The position numbers and the translations under genes were made by a program. This document shows positions 36,003-45,562 of a DNA stretch of 64,000 nucleotides, piece by piece (within the stretch, counting starts at the first letter, position 1; every line of letters starts with the position of its first letter). Source of the stretch: an uncultured Spirochaetales bacterium (lineage in GTDB: Bacteria > Spirochaetota > Spirochaetia > Sphaerochaetales > Sphaerochaetaceae); NCBI GenBank assembly GCA_949285145.1, contig CASDXQ010000003.1:27031-91030 (forward strand). The letters run 5' to 3'. The notes beneath the pieces were generated by a model that was given only the letters and a program-made list of their open reading frames with translations, searched no databases and was not told where the DNA came from.

Positions 36003-36989
36003 ATGCCTGATCTTTCAACGAAATACCTATCTCTTGATCTCAAGAATCCTGTTGTGATTGCCTCCAGTCCTCTCACATCGAATATTTCGAATCTGAAAAA
36101 ATGCGAGGAAGCAGGAGCGGGAGCCGTGGTTCTCAAATCCATCTTCGAGGAACAGATTGAGAATCAGGTGGGCAGGGAAATGATGCAGAATGAGCAGTTC
36201 CTCTCCCATTCCGATGCTGCGCTTTATTTTGAGAACATAAGCAAAGGATACTATCTGAATGAATATCTGCAGCTGCTGAAAGATGCCAGAAGGGAACTGT
36301 CAATTCCCGTGATTGCCTCAATCAACTGTACGAATCTTTCCACATGGGTTTCCTATATAAAGAATTTTGAGGAAGCCGGTGCTGATGCCATCGAACTGAA
36401 TTATTATCCTATTGCCTCAGCTGCATCTGTTGAGGGTAAAACGGTCGACCGTCTGGCTCTGGACTTTGCCTCAAAGGTGAAAAGAGAGGCATCGGGATCG
36501 GTTTCAATCAAAATCGGAAGCAGATATTCATCCCTTGCCAACATGATCAAAGGTTTTGACATTATCGGAATTGACGGCCTTGTGCTTTTCAACCGGTTCT
36601 ACCGTCCTGACATAGATATCGAGGCAATGACGCTCTCACAGGCGGCAAACCCGTTCTCAAGCAGCCATGAGTATGCGGAGAGTCTCAGATGGATTGCCCT
36701 CATGAGCGGGGAAGTGAAGTGCGATCTGGCTGCAACGACAGGAATACACAGTGGCGATACAGTCATAAAAATGCTGCTGGCAGGCGCGTCTGTCTGTCAG
36801 ATATGCACTGCGGCGATGAAAGACCTTTCAATAATCGGCACAATGTGTGATACTCTCTCGCAGTGGATGTCCCGTCACGGATTCTCCGGAATAAGTGATT
36901 TCAGAGGCAGGCTTGCCCAGGAAAACATGGAGGAGACGGGACTGTGGGAGAGAACACAGTACATCAAGAAACTGAGCGGGAGTAATTGA
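36003..36989 (+). CDS. Dihydroorotate dehydrogenase-like flavoprotein
   Basis: A 328-residue TIM-barrel protein of the PyrD superfamily. The N-terminus LSLDLKNPVVIASSPLTSN and KIGSRYSSLANMIKGF match the family, as does ATTGIHSGDTVIKMLLAGAS for FMN phosphate binding. The catalytic-loop segment normally reading ELNxSCPN is IELNYYPIAS, so the catalytic Cys/Ser may be missing. It is therefore probably not the pyrimidine-pathway enzyme; DHOD-like proteins of this type are common in anaerobes with uncertain function. It is coupled to the acyltransferase gene, which begins 3 bp after its stop. Confidence 0.8.
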   Translation: MPDLSTKYLSLDLKNPVVIASSPLTSNISNLKKCEEAGAGAVVLKSIFEEQIENQVGREMMQNEQFLSHSDAALYFENISKGYYLNEYLQLLKDARRELSIPVIASINCTNLSTWVSYIKNFEEAGADAIELNYYPIASAASVEGKTVDRLALDFASKVKREASGSVSIKIGSRYSSLANMIKGFDIIGIDGLVLFNRFYRPDIDIEAMTLSQAANPFSSSHEYAESLRWIALMSGEVKCDLAATTGIHSGDTVIKMLLAGASVCQICTAAMKDLSIIGTMCDTLSQWMSRHGFSGISDFRGRLAQENMEETGLWERTQYIKKLSGSN

Positions 36990-36991
36990 GA

Positions 36992-38131
36992 ATGTTTGAC
37001 AGAAACAAGTTTTTGGATATAGAACCGTATTTTGATGAGAAACAGTGTAATGAGGCATGTGCCAGAATAAAGGCGCATCCCGAAATCATATATGCAATTG
37101 CCACTGCGCTGTTTCCCGTAAGCGATGAGAACGCATATGAGAAAAGGAAAATGTTCACCGGTGCGGTGATCAGATGTCTTGATGAAGTTCATTCGTATGA
37201 CGATTTTCAGAAGAAGATAACAATAGGCGTGTTCCTTCCGACTGTGCTGGGAAATTCAGCGGACAAATTCACATTTTCAGGACTGGAAAAACTCAGTCCT
37301 GATACAAGCTATCTGTTTGTTTCCAATCACAGAGATATAATTCTGGACTGCGCGCTGCTGGATCTCGCCCTGTTCAACAGCGGTCTTCCGCTTTGCGAGA
37401 TGGCTATCGGTGACAATCTGCTGGCAAATCAGCTTATTGAGGATATCTTCAAGCTTAATGGTGCGATAATTGTCAAAAGGGATCTTCCGTTCAGGGAGAA
37501 ATATCTGGAGACCATAAGGCTTTCCGAATATTTTGTTGGCAAGATCGAGTCTGGAAAATCAATATGGGTTGCACAGAAAAGCGGAAGAAGCAAGGACGGC
37601 AGGGACATCACGCATCCATCCATCATCAAGATGCTTTATCTTGACAGAAAGAGAGAAGGCGTGAGCTTCCAGGATGTGATAAAGTCGTGCCGTATCGTTC
37701 CTGTTGCTGTGAGCTACGAGTATGATCCCAATGATATCTCAAAGGCTCGTGAGGAAGTGGCTACTCTCAGCAAGGGACATTATGAGAAGCAGAAGAATGA
37801 GGATGTGTTCTCAATGATCAGAGGACTGCGTTCATGGAAAGGTTCGATCCACATCTCATTCGGCACGCCGCTCACACAGAACGACTATGAGAGTGCTGAA
37901 AGCGTTGCTTTCGATATCGACAGGCAGATCCATTCAATGTATCATCTGTTTGATACCAACTGGTTCTGCTATGACTATGTTAACGGCAATGAGGACAACA
38001 GGGACAAGTATGAGAATTTCGATACCGGCTCATTCCTGTCCAGATACAGCCATCTGAATAATGATGTCAGGAATTTTATCATCAACAGCTATGCGAACCC
38101 TGTGAGGTCTTATTTTGAGGCAGTACGCTGA
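36992..38131 (+). CDS. PlsC-like acyltransferase
   Basis: A 379-residue protein with a glycerolipid acyltransferase fold. The acceptor motif is SNHRDIILDCALLDL near residues 111-125, followed by the substrate segment NGAIIVKRDLPFREKY and VAQKSGRSKDGRD, the counterpart of EGTRSR. It likely acylates lysophosphatidate or a related lipid. ATG 36992 is chosen over TTG 36986 because GGGAG is 9 nt away. Confidence 0.8.
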   Translation: MFDRNKFLDIEPYFDEKQCNEACARIKAHPEIIYAIATALFPVSDENAYEKRKMFTGAVIRCLDEVHSYDDFQKKITIGVFLPTVLGNSADKFTFSGLEKLSPDTSYLFVSNHRDIILDCALLDLALFNSGLPLCEMAIGDNLLANQLIEDIFKLNGAIIVKRDLPFREKYLETIRLSEYFVGKIESGKSIWVAQKSGRSKDGRDITHPSIIKMLYLDRKREGVSFQDVIKSCRIVPVAVSYEYDPNDISKAREEVATLSKGHYEKQKNEDVFSMIRGLRSWKGSIHISFGTPLTQNDYESAESVAFDIDRQIHSMYHLFDTNWFCYDYVNGNEDNRDKYENFDTGSFLSRYSHLNNDVRNFIINSYANPVRSYFEAVR

Positions 38132-38687
38132 ACGCCTGCTGATCATTCTCGCACTTTGCTCAGCCTTCACTGCATGCAGCAGTGAAGGTTTTGATGTTTC
38201 GGCACCTTCTCTCAGAAGTGTCACGACTTACGAAACGGATGAGAACGGAAACGCAGAGATTGTTTCCTCTTATCTTCAATTCAGCAGTGCGCTTTCTCCT
38301 GACGGCAATTATTCTTTTGAGCTTTCGGATCCGATTAATCTGGTCTGGTCGGGTTCTCTTGTCAGAAACGGGCACGGCTTTTATTCATCGGATGATCTTG
38401 CGATCACGAATGGAGCGCTTTTTTCAAGCGGGATCTACACATATGCTGTCACTTCGGACAGAGGGGAGACAGAGGAGGGGGAGATTGTATTTCACAACAG
38501 CACTGTTCAGCCGCCGTATGTTGATTCATCCGGGATTCTTGTCTCTTTCGGAAACTGCATCATTACATCATCCTCTCAGGAGATTTCTGTCCAAAACGGA
38601 GATGCAGTCAGTCTGAGCGGAAAAGTGACAATAAAGCAGAAAGATGTCTGGGGCAATGACATGATAAGCATCCAGGTTCTCACTTAG
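38115..38687 (+). CDS. Predicted lipoprotein
   Basis: A 190-residue lipoprotein. The signal peptide MRQYAERLLIILALCSAFTAC ends at a lipobox FTAC (Cys21). The mature part is beta-rich and unrecognised. The only usable start is TTG 38115, with GAGG 7 nt upstream inside the acyltransferase gene, so it is likely translated by coupling. Its 3' end overlaps convergent mutL by 8 bp. Confidence 0.7.
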   Translation: MRQYAERLLIILALCSAFTACSSEGFDVSAPSLRSVTTYETDENGNAEIVSSYLQFSSALSPDGNYSFELSDPINLVWSGSLVRNGHGFYSSDDLAITNGALFSSGIYTYAVTSDRGETEEGEIVFHNSTVQPPYVDSSGILVSFGNCIITSSSQEISVQNGDAVSLSGKVTIKQKDVWGNDMISIQVLT

Positions 38688-40491
38688 TTCTGCCTACCAT
38701 TTCTCTCAGTTCAGCTTCCGTGAGCCTGATTACGAACGTCCTCCCGTGAGGGCATACCGGATCTTCCATCTCAAATACCTTTTCCAGGATGGCATTTGCA
38801 GTATACTCATCGATAATGTCTCCGGCTTTCACCGCAGCCTTGCATGCGACAATCGCGTAAAGTCCCGCTTCGATTTCCTCTTCGCTTCCCATTGCGCTCT
38901 GTATGTATGAGACAATTCTCTTCTCATTTTCCCTTGCACTGTGCGGAATGCTTGTGAGTGTCCACAGCTTCTCATCTTTCTGTGCGATGCTTATTCCGTA
39001 CTGAGTGTAAATATATGCATTTTCACAGAGAAAAGCGTCCACATCGCTGTCAACCTCAAAGTCCATTGGGATAAGAAGCTGCTGTACATCTTTCTGTTCC
39101 CTGAGTTCGTTGAACAGAATTCTTTCATGTGCCGCATGCTGATCCACCAGATACAGACTTCCATCCATCTCGCATATCAGGAACAGCCTGAATGCCTGAC
39201 CGATATAATGGAAAGACTTTTTTTCCGGTTTCCAGAATTCATCAGTTCTGACAGCACTTTTCTCATATGGCTTTCCTGCGTCTTTTTCCCTGAAAAGCTT
39301 TCTGGCTTTTTCCAGCCAGGCATTGTCCGCAGGTTTTTCTGAAACAGTATCGGAGGCATGAGCCTGATGAGCGATATTGTCATATCTGACTGAATCCAGG
39401 GCATGCTGCTGCGATATGAAGCTTGTTTTTATTTCAGCTGCGTCAGGAACAAGATATGGCTGACCCTCATCTCCATTGTGCCTTGCAGACAGGCTTGGGA
39501 TCTGACGTGGCAGAAAGCGGCTGATCATTGAGTGTATTTCATGATGTATTGCAGCTTTGTTGCGCAGTTTAACTTCTTTCTTTGCAGGATGTATATTGAA
39601 ATCCACGAGTTCAGGGTTATCATCAATGAACAGGGCAGTGTAAGGGAAACAGCCTCCCGGAAGAATTTCACCGTATCCGTAACATACTGCCTGAACAAGA
39701 GAGAATTCATCGACAGCGCGGTTGTTGACATAGATTTTTATCCTGCTCCTGTCACTTCTGTGGATGCCGGCAAGAGATGTCACGATCCTTATTCTGAAAT
39801 CAGAAAAGTCTTTTTCCATATAGGTGAATTCTTTCCGGTTGAAGTTCTCTTCTTCACAGAAGATATCAAGCACACGGTCAAAAAGAGACACCCGTTTCGG
39901 AAGATCAGTTCTTATGGCACCATCCTGAATGAAAGTGAAGTGGATGTTCTCAAAAGGCATCGCCTTGCTGAGCAGCACATTCCGGCACAAAGTTCCTTCG
40001 CTTGCGGGACGTTTCAGGAATGAGCGTCTGGCAGGAATCTCGCTGAACAGATTTTCAACCGTGACAATTGTTCCTTTCTCAGGACCCTGCTGTGTCAGGC
40101 TCACTTCCTTTGTGTTGTCCACGACATATGTCCATGGCTGTTCACCTTTCCATGAGGATGCGATGGTGAGTTTCGATACAGCCGCCACTGAATGCAGGGC
40201 TTCACCTCTGAATCCCATACTGCTAAGGTGATACAGATCATCCAGTTTCTCTATTTTGCTTGTCGCATACTGGGTTACGGCAAGCGGAAGATCCTCCCTG
40301 CTTATTCCCTTCCCGTTGTCAATGAGTGTGAGCATATCAATCCCGCCACCCCTGATGGAGAGCGTTATTTCGTCAGCTCCTGCATCAATGGCGTTGTCGA
40401 TAAGCTCTCTGGCGACGCTCTGCGGCCTTTCTATAACTTCCCCTGCCGCTATTCTTGCGCGCAGTGTACTGTCAAGTGACTTTATTTCCAT
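38680..40491 (-). CDS. mutL: DNA mismatch repair protein MutL
   Basis: A 603-residue MutL. The GHKL ATPase motifs are ELIDNAIDAGADEI, LIDNGKGIS and SSMGFRGEALHSV. The C-terminal endonuclease motif DQHA(x)2E(x)4E is complete as DQHAAHERILFNE, and CPHGRTF near the end completes the metal site, so this is a nicking MutL of the methyl-independent type. mutS is not in the window. Confidence 0.97.
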   Translation of the reverse strand: MEIKSLDSTLRARIAAGEVIERPQSVARELIDNAIDAGADEITLSIRGGGIDMLTLIDNGKGISREDLPLAVTQYATSKIEKLDDLYHLSSMGFRGEALHSVAAVSKLTIASSWKGEQPWTYVVDNTKEVSLTQQGPEKGTIVTVENLFSEIPARRSFLKRPASEGTLCRNVLLSKAMPFENIHFTFIQDGAIRTDLPKRVSLFDRVLDIFCEEENFNRKEFTYMEKDFSDFRIRIVTSLAGIHRSDRSRIKIYVNNRAVDEFSLVQAVCYGYGEILPGGCFPYTALFIDDNPELVDFNIHPAKKEVKLRNKAAIHHEIHSMISRFLPRQIPSLSARHNGDEGQPYLVPDAAEIKTSFISQQHALDSVRYDNIAHQAHASDTVSEKPADNAWLEKARKLFREKDAGKPYEKSAVRTDEFWKPEKKSFHYIGQAFRLFLICEMDGSLYLVDQHAAHERILFNELREQKDVQQLLIPMDFEVDSDVDAFLCENAYIYTQYGISIAQKDEKLWTLTSIPHSARENEKRIVSYIQSAMGSEEEIEAGLYAIVACKAAVKAGDIIDEYTANAILEKVFEMEDPVCPHGRTFVIRLTEAELREMVGRTK

Positions 40492-42879
40492 TTAGAACCT
40501 CAAGCTTGTTATAAGCGAAAAAGCCAGATAAGTCGAGCTTTCTTCCGTTTTTATTTCATTCAGATATCTGCTGCTGGTACTGTATTTCTGTCCTGCGTAA
40601 AGTGAAACGTAAAAACTGAGATGTCCAAGTTCTTTTTCTGCTGAGAGCGAGAATACAGTGTCGTCATTGAGAAAGAAATCCTTTGGATTCCTGAAACTGC
40701 GCAGCGCTGATACTGTGTTTTTCCTGATTATATCGGCAGAGATCAGAAAATCGTTGATGCTGTAAGATGCCGAGAGTGAAACGGTGTCATCACTGGAAGC
40801 TGAAGAGAAAAGAGATGGGAACGAATTGATCTGCCATGCGAAAGAAATACTGAGTCTGTCGTTTTTCCACTGTATGCCTGCATTGATGAAAAATGTCATT
40901 GGAGAGAGAAAAGGCTGACTGCCGATTCTTGTATGGTTCCTGTATGTGAATGCGTCAAAATAATATTCTCTGGCACTGCCGCTGTTGAAGCCGAAGCTGA
41001 AAGGCAGTGTGAAATTCCCGCTTTCCGCCTTTATCCTCACGCCGGTTGAAAGACACAGATCTTCCTTGCTTGTGATATGTAAATCGAAAGAATGAGGCGA
41101 GAAGTCCACATATGTGCTTGCATAAAGCGATGCACTTACTGCATGGGTGAAATCCTTTGCAAGAGAGAATGAAATGACCAGAGACGCATCGAAGCCGGAT
41201 TCTCTGAACAGAATGTCAAGAGCAGAATCCAGAACAAGCTGTGGCCCTTTCTCGCCCATGGGACTGATTGCGATTGAAAGGGCGAATATATCAGGATTTT
41301 CCATATTGTTGACATACATTTTCCCCTGTGCCTTGTTTTCAAACGAGAAGCCGACAAGCAGCGAGAGCTGGTTTTCGGTTCCATAACTTCTGTATGTACT
41401 GTCAAACAGACTGATATCAGCCTTTCCCTTTCTTTCTGCGGTCATATATATTCCTATGTCTTCACCTCCTATATGTATGGATTCCGCAAGGGTGAAGATA
41501 TCAGTGATGAAATCGTAAATGACATTGAACGTTGAATCCTGTCCGAACCCGAAATCGTACCAGCTGTCAATACCGTTGCCGGCATTTAGTCTGAGCTTGC
41601 CGTCTTTTATGGAAAAACTCAGCGGAATGCGTACGGCTATATTGCTTTCTCTGCTCCAGTTGAATCTTATGACCGGACGCAGGAATACCGAAGGTGAGGT
41701 ATCCTGCATATAACCGGAATAAAGCGCATAGTCAAACCATCCTGGACTTGTCCCCAGATCACGATCCCTTGAAAACAGTGCATGATAAGTGCTCAGCGAT
41801 GTGCTGAGAGTGATTGAAGGCTGCTGGTTCTGACTGATGAAGAAAGAAAGATAAGTGCTTATTGCCCTGTTGCTGTAACCCATTGAAATGAAAGTTTCCC
41901 TGTATTTGTCAATCGCATTCGTGAAATCAGTGAAAAGACCTTTTGTCCTGAAACCTGCTGCAAGCGACACTCCGAAGAAATCCGTAGACAGCTCAATGGA
42001 AAAATAGTCTTCCTCCTTTATAACGGAGTAAGTTCCGATATCAACCGGAAGCTGCAGATCCGCCACAACTGAGAAGTCTTCATTCTCATACAGCGTTCTG
42101 GAATAAAGCATCAGGGTGTTCTCATTTGTCCTGTTTGTCTCATATCCGTTAAGATACTGTCCGTATTGCAATTCTCCGTTTGTCAGTGCAATTCCGTTTA
42201 TGAAACTGAAATCATCAAAGGTGAATGGCAGGGAAAGGGACAGCCCTCCGCCGTCGATAATACCGGATTCTATTCTGAATGCTGTACTGAACTGGAGAGA
42301 AAAGGTTGCATCAGAGCTGTCAATGAAATTCTTATAGACATATATCTGGGGATAGAATGCGATGCCGCCTCTGAGATGGTCGGCAGTTGCAAGCAGAGCC
42401 AGTCCTGCATTGGCAGAGGAGGATGGAAAAGAAGTGTTCCCCTGATATATGAAGAATCCTGTATCAGATGACAGGGAAATGTCACTGTAGCTGATTATAT
42501 GTGAATACAGACCGGTATCAAGTGTGCTGATGAGAGGCAGGGTGAATCTTCCGTCCTGAAACGAATCTGTTATTGCGCTGGTTATGCCGAAAGGATCGGA
42601 GGGTATGATGATATCATCCGAAAGACGTATTGAGAAAAGTTCATCAGCGGAATAGCTGAAAACATCAATGAAAGAAGTGAAATAATTCCAGTAAAAGCGG
42701 AAACTCTCTTCCTGCCTGTATGAAAAAATGTGTGACGGGCCAATATTCAGGCGAAGCTGGAAGGAAGTGTCAGCATACTGGGGCTGAAGTGAGAGAGAAA
42801 ACATTACATCCTCTTCTCCGCGCCGTTTCACACTTGCAGAGATGAGGACGTCAAAGCTGCTCTCAGGAGCATAGATCAC
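40492..42879 (-). CDS. Giant outer-membrane beta-barrel, probably C-terminal half of FecR protein
   Basis: A 795-residue open frame rich in amphipathic beta strands throughout, ending ...LAFSLITSLRF with a terminal phenylalanine as in outer-membrane barrels. It has no signal peptide and no good start: the first possible start is GTG 42879, without a ribosome binding site. The frame is open upstream to the A9 tract at 42940-42948, where it meets the end of the FecR gene in the neighbouring frame. I therefore infer that it is made as a fusion after a -1 shift, slippage, or a change in tract length. Function is unknown; a passenger-plus-barrel arrangement is possible. Confidence 0.75.
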   Translation of the reverse strand: MIYAPESSFDVLISASVKRRGEEDVMFSLSLQPQYADTSFQLRLNIGPSHIFSYRQEESFRFYWNYFTSFIDVFSYSADELFSIRLSDDIIIPSDPFGITSAITDSFQDGRFTLPLISTLDTGLYSHIISYSDISLSSDTGFFIYQGNTSFPSSSANAGLALLATADHLRGGIAFYPQIYVYKNFIDSSDATFSLQFSTAFRIESGIIDGGGLSLSLPFTFDDFSFINGIALTNGELQYGQYLNGYETNRTNENTLMLYSRTLYENEDFSVVADLQLPVDIGTYSVIKEEDYFSIELSTDFFGVSLAAGFRTKGLFTDFTNAIDKYRETFISMGYSNRAISTYLSFFISQNQQPSITLSTSLSTYHALFSRDRDLGTSPGWFDYALYSGYMQDTSPSVFLRPVIRFNWSRESNIAVRIPLSFSIKDGKLRLNAGNGIDSWYDFGFGQDSTFNVIYDFITDIFTLAESIHIGGEDIGIYMTAERKGKADISLFDSTYRSYGTENQLSLLVGFSFENKAQGKMYVNNMENPDIFALSIAISPMGEKGPQLVLDSALDILFRESGFDASLVISFSLAKDFTHAVSASLYASTYVDFSPHSFDLHITSKEDLCLSTGVRIKAESGNFTLPFSFGFNSGSAREYYFDAFTYRNHTRIGSQPFLSPMTFFINAGIQWKNDRLSISFAWQINSFPSLFSSASSDDTVSLSASYSINDFLISADIIRKNTVSALRSFRNPKDFFLNDDTVFSLSAEKELGHLSFYVSLYAGQKYSTSSRYLNEIKTEESSTYLAFSLITSLRF

Positions 42880-42935
42880 ATCTTCTTCTTCAATACCGGT
42901 TTCCGATATCTTTGTATAAACAGGAATTTCATGTC

Positions 42936-44699
42936 CTAGTTTTTTTTTATCTCCACAGATGTGAAGGAAGGAGGTTCCGGTGTATCTGACAGATTCATGA
43001 CAGGTACAGAAGGAATTCCTCTTTCAACAGATGTCCTTACCACGATATTGTCAGATGGTGCAGGCGGAAGGATTTCGATGAATGTGTTCACGCTTCTGAT
43101 TTCAGGAGCCTTGAGTGAGAAGAGTCTGGATACGTAAAGAGTGATGTATGAAATCATATCATCAATGACTGCTATCAGTTCTTCCTCGCTGTAGCTGTCG
43201 CTGTATGAGAACTTCACACATCCGTCGGCAAGTATTTCATAAGATGCTTCTCTGACTTCGACATATGAGGTTGAAAGTGCGTAGCTTTGCATGAAGTTGA
43301 CGATATCATTTTCACTGATGACGCCTGAAGGATATGTGATATATCCGTTTCCGCCTGTTGAGAATGCAAAATCAGCAGGTACTCCGGATACAGTGCGTGA
43401 AAGTCTGACAAGCACGGCATCTGAAGTTGTGAGAACATCTGTGAACACAGGTGCTTTGAGTGATGCAAGTCTTGTAATGTAAAGGTCAAGATATGCCTTC
43501 ATCTCATCAAGGACTGCTTTTATCTCCTCTTCTGTGAAACCGTCAGCATAAGAGAACAGTACTATTCCCTTTGAAGATGCGTCATAAGATGCTTCTCTGA
43601 CTTCGTCATATGAAGTTGAGAGAGCGTAGCTTTGCATGAAGTTGCCGATATCCTTCTCACTGACAATGCCGGCAGGATAGGTTATTGCACCTCTGCCTGA
43701 TGTATAGAATGCGAAATCAAGAGAAAGGCCATATGCATCGTAACTTGTTCTCACCGCATATTCTCTGGCATTTCTGTCGACAGTTGTCTGGACTCTGATG
43801 AAATCAGGTGCGGCTGGCAGGTTGATTTTCATTATGCACTCCAGTGCATAGCTGTAGAAATCATCAATGACGAATTTAAGATCGGCTTCACTGTATCCAG
43901 CAGGATAGACAAAGTTGACAGTGCCTTTCTGAGAGGCATCAAATACGACATCCATGACCTGCGGAATCGATGTGTATCCGGCATATCCCATGATAAATGA
44001 GGCTGCATCGAACATGGGCAGTTCTGGAATGCTGTAATGAATTGTTCCATATCCGGCCGTTGAGAAAGCATAGTCAACTGTATTTTCTCTCAGATAGTAG
44101 CTTCCGCTTACCACAACAGGTTCCTCTGCCGGTTCTTCTGTTTCTGCCATGGTTTCATCGGCAGGGAAAAGAGAAAGGGGAATATTGAGTTCATTTGCGA
44201 TAAGATCGGAATAATGATTTCCTTCAAGCACGGATGTCTGCTTTCTTATTCCGTCATATACTTCCATTTCATAATCTGAATAGTTGTAAATGAGATCTTT
44301 TTCAGAAGTATATATGAAAGAATATTCCCCGCCTCCCGACAGCGAATAGCTGGCAGTGGATGTAAAGACGGTCAAGTTGCGGATATCCTCAATATTTATT
44401 GTGATCTGTCCGTCAAGCAGATAAAGGCTGGGAGATACAAGGTTGTATCCGGTTATTGCCAGTATGGTATCCGGTTCAAGAGTGATTTCACCGAAAACTG
44501 AGGAGAATGAGCTCCGAGAGTCTCCGCTTATGATGATATATCCATCAGTCATTATTTCGCTGACAGGATCCTGCGCGGATCCGGAAGGCGAGAAAAGCCT
44601 GACGGAATCTATATCTCCGTGGCTCATTATAAGCGCATCATTGGCAGACAATGTGAAGACAGTCAGAAATATTGCCAGAAGTGTAACAAGTTTTCTCAT
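42936..44699 (-). CDS. FecR-domain surface protein with three tandem repeats
   Basis: A 587-residue exported protein: signal peptide MRKLVTLLAIFLTVFTLSA, then a FecR-like beta domain (about 20-175; GYIIISGDSRSSFSSVFGEI cut here), an acidic linker (EETEEPAEEP-like), and three related 95-residue repeats at about 208-303, 327-421 and 442-537. Repeats 2 and 3 share NFMQSYALSTSY and EVREASY nearly unchanged. The C-terminus is proline-rich and ends in VEIKKN at the A9 tract. GAGGAAAC precedes the ATG. With the barrel frame it would make a protein near 1,400 residues. Confidence 0.82.
   Translation of the reverse strand: MRKLVTLLAIFLTVFTLSANDALIMSHGDIDSVRLFSPSGSAQDPVSEIMTDGYIIISGDSRSSFSSVFGEITLEPDTILAITGYNLVSPSLYLLDGQITINIEDIRNLTVFTSTASYSLSGGGEYSFIYTSEKDLIYNYSDYEMEVYDGIRKQTSVLEGNHYSDLIANELNIPLSLFPADETMAETEEPAEEPVVVSGSYYLRENTVDYAFSTAGYGTIHYSIPELPMFDAASFIMGYAGYTSIPQVMDVVFDASQKGTVNFVYPAGYSEADLKFVIDDFYSYALECIMKINLPAAPDFIRVQTTVDRNAREYAVRTSYDAYGLSLDFAFYTSGRGAITYPAGIVSEKDIGNFMQSYALSTSYDEVREASYDASSKGIVLFSYADGFTEEEIKAVLDEMKAYLDLYITRLASLKAPVFTDVLTTSDAVLVRLSRTVSGVPADFAFSTGGNGYITYPSGVISENDIVNFMQSYALSTSYVEVREASYEILADGCVKFSYSDSYSEEELIAVIDDMISYITLYVSRLFSLKAPEIRSVNTFIEILPPAPSDNIVVRTSVERGIPSVPVMNLSDTPEPPSFTSVEIKKN
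42940..42948 (-). other. A9 slippery tract joining FecR and barrel frames
   Basis: On the minus strand the FecR frame reads GAG ATA AAA AAA AAC TAG. Nine adenines span the last codons, and both A-AAA-AAA and A-AAA-AAC heptamers are in the phase needed for -1 ribosomal slippage. After a -1 shift the frame reads on without a stop through 22 codons to GTG 42879 and the rest of the barrel. Confidence 0.7.
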
Positions 44700-44791
44700 A
44701 AATTCTGTTTCCTCAGTGTTTTGAAAGATTATTTACTTTCATTTCATTATAATAATCGAAAAATCAAGTTATGTCACATATTTTCGCTTAT

Positions 44792-45562
44792 TTAACTGTT
44801 TTTAAGAATGTCTGTATCGAAATGATGAGCGTTATATATATGTTCCCTTGTAAGAGAATCTATATGACATAAAGACTTAACTATTGGTTTCAGTTGTGAT
44901 CTGATATTGGTCTGATCATACGGACACACCGGTTTCACAACAGGCAGATTATAATAATCGCTGAGCCGTTTTGTGACACTTTCATGTATTTCTATAAGCG
45001 GTCTTATGATAAACAGCCTGCCGCTGAAAAAATCCTGAACCGGGAGCATTGAGGAAAAAGATGCCCTGAAACACAGATTCATCAGGCTTGTCTCCACAAG
45101 ATCATCGAGATGATGTCCCATCGCTATAAGTCGGATGCTGTTCTCGGCGGCATATTCAAAGAGAATCCTTCTTCTGTTTCTGGAACACAGGTAACAGTTG
45201 AAATCCCCGTTGAACGAAGAAGGGAACTGGTGTTCGTCCAGCATCGTGAAGTCAATCCCCAGACTGGAGAAGTATTCGTACAGCCTTTTTTTGCTGTCCT
45301 CGTCTATGGGATGTTCTATCCAGTTTATCATCAGTGCCCTGAGACGGTACGACACGGGAAGCCACTTGAGGCGCAGGGAAAGTGCAAGCGCAAGTGCAAG
45401 CGAATCCTTCCCTCCCGAGACGGCGAGAAGAACCTCGTCGTTTTCTTTTATCATCGAGTATGTGTTTATGGTTTTCCCGACACTTTTGATATATCTCATG
45501 ACCCATGGCGGGATATCCCCGCGGATCAGGCTTCTGTAATCAGTTTTCCCTGATGTACTCAT
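44792..45562 (-). CDS. PP-loop tRNA thiolase, TtcA-like
   Basis: A 256-residue ATP pyrophosphatase. The PP-loop is AVSGGKDS (about 49-56); the CxxC pair is NCYLCSRNRRR, and a third cysteine is in PVCPYDQTNIRSQ, matching the Fe-S coordinated TtcA/TtuA group that thiolates cytidine 32 or another tRNA base. MGHHLDDLVET is the conserved second motif. It starts within the HD-domain gene (23-bp overlap). Confidence 0.87.
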   Translation of the reverse strand: MSTSGKTDYRSLIRGDIPPWVMRYIKSVGKTINTYSMIKENDEVLLAVSGGKDSLALALALSLRLKWLPVSYRLRALMINWIEHPIDEDSKKRLYEYFSSLGIDFTMLDEHQFPSSFNGDFNCYLCSRNRRRILFEYAAENSIRLIAMGHHLDDLVETSLMNLCFRASFSSMLPVQDFFSGRLFIIRPLIEIHESVTKRLSDYYNLPVVKPVCPYDQTNIRSQLKPIVKSLCHIDSLTREHIYNAHHFDTDILKNS

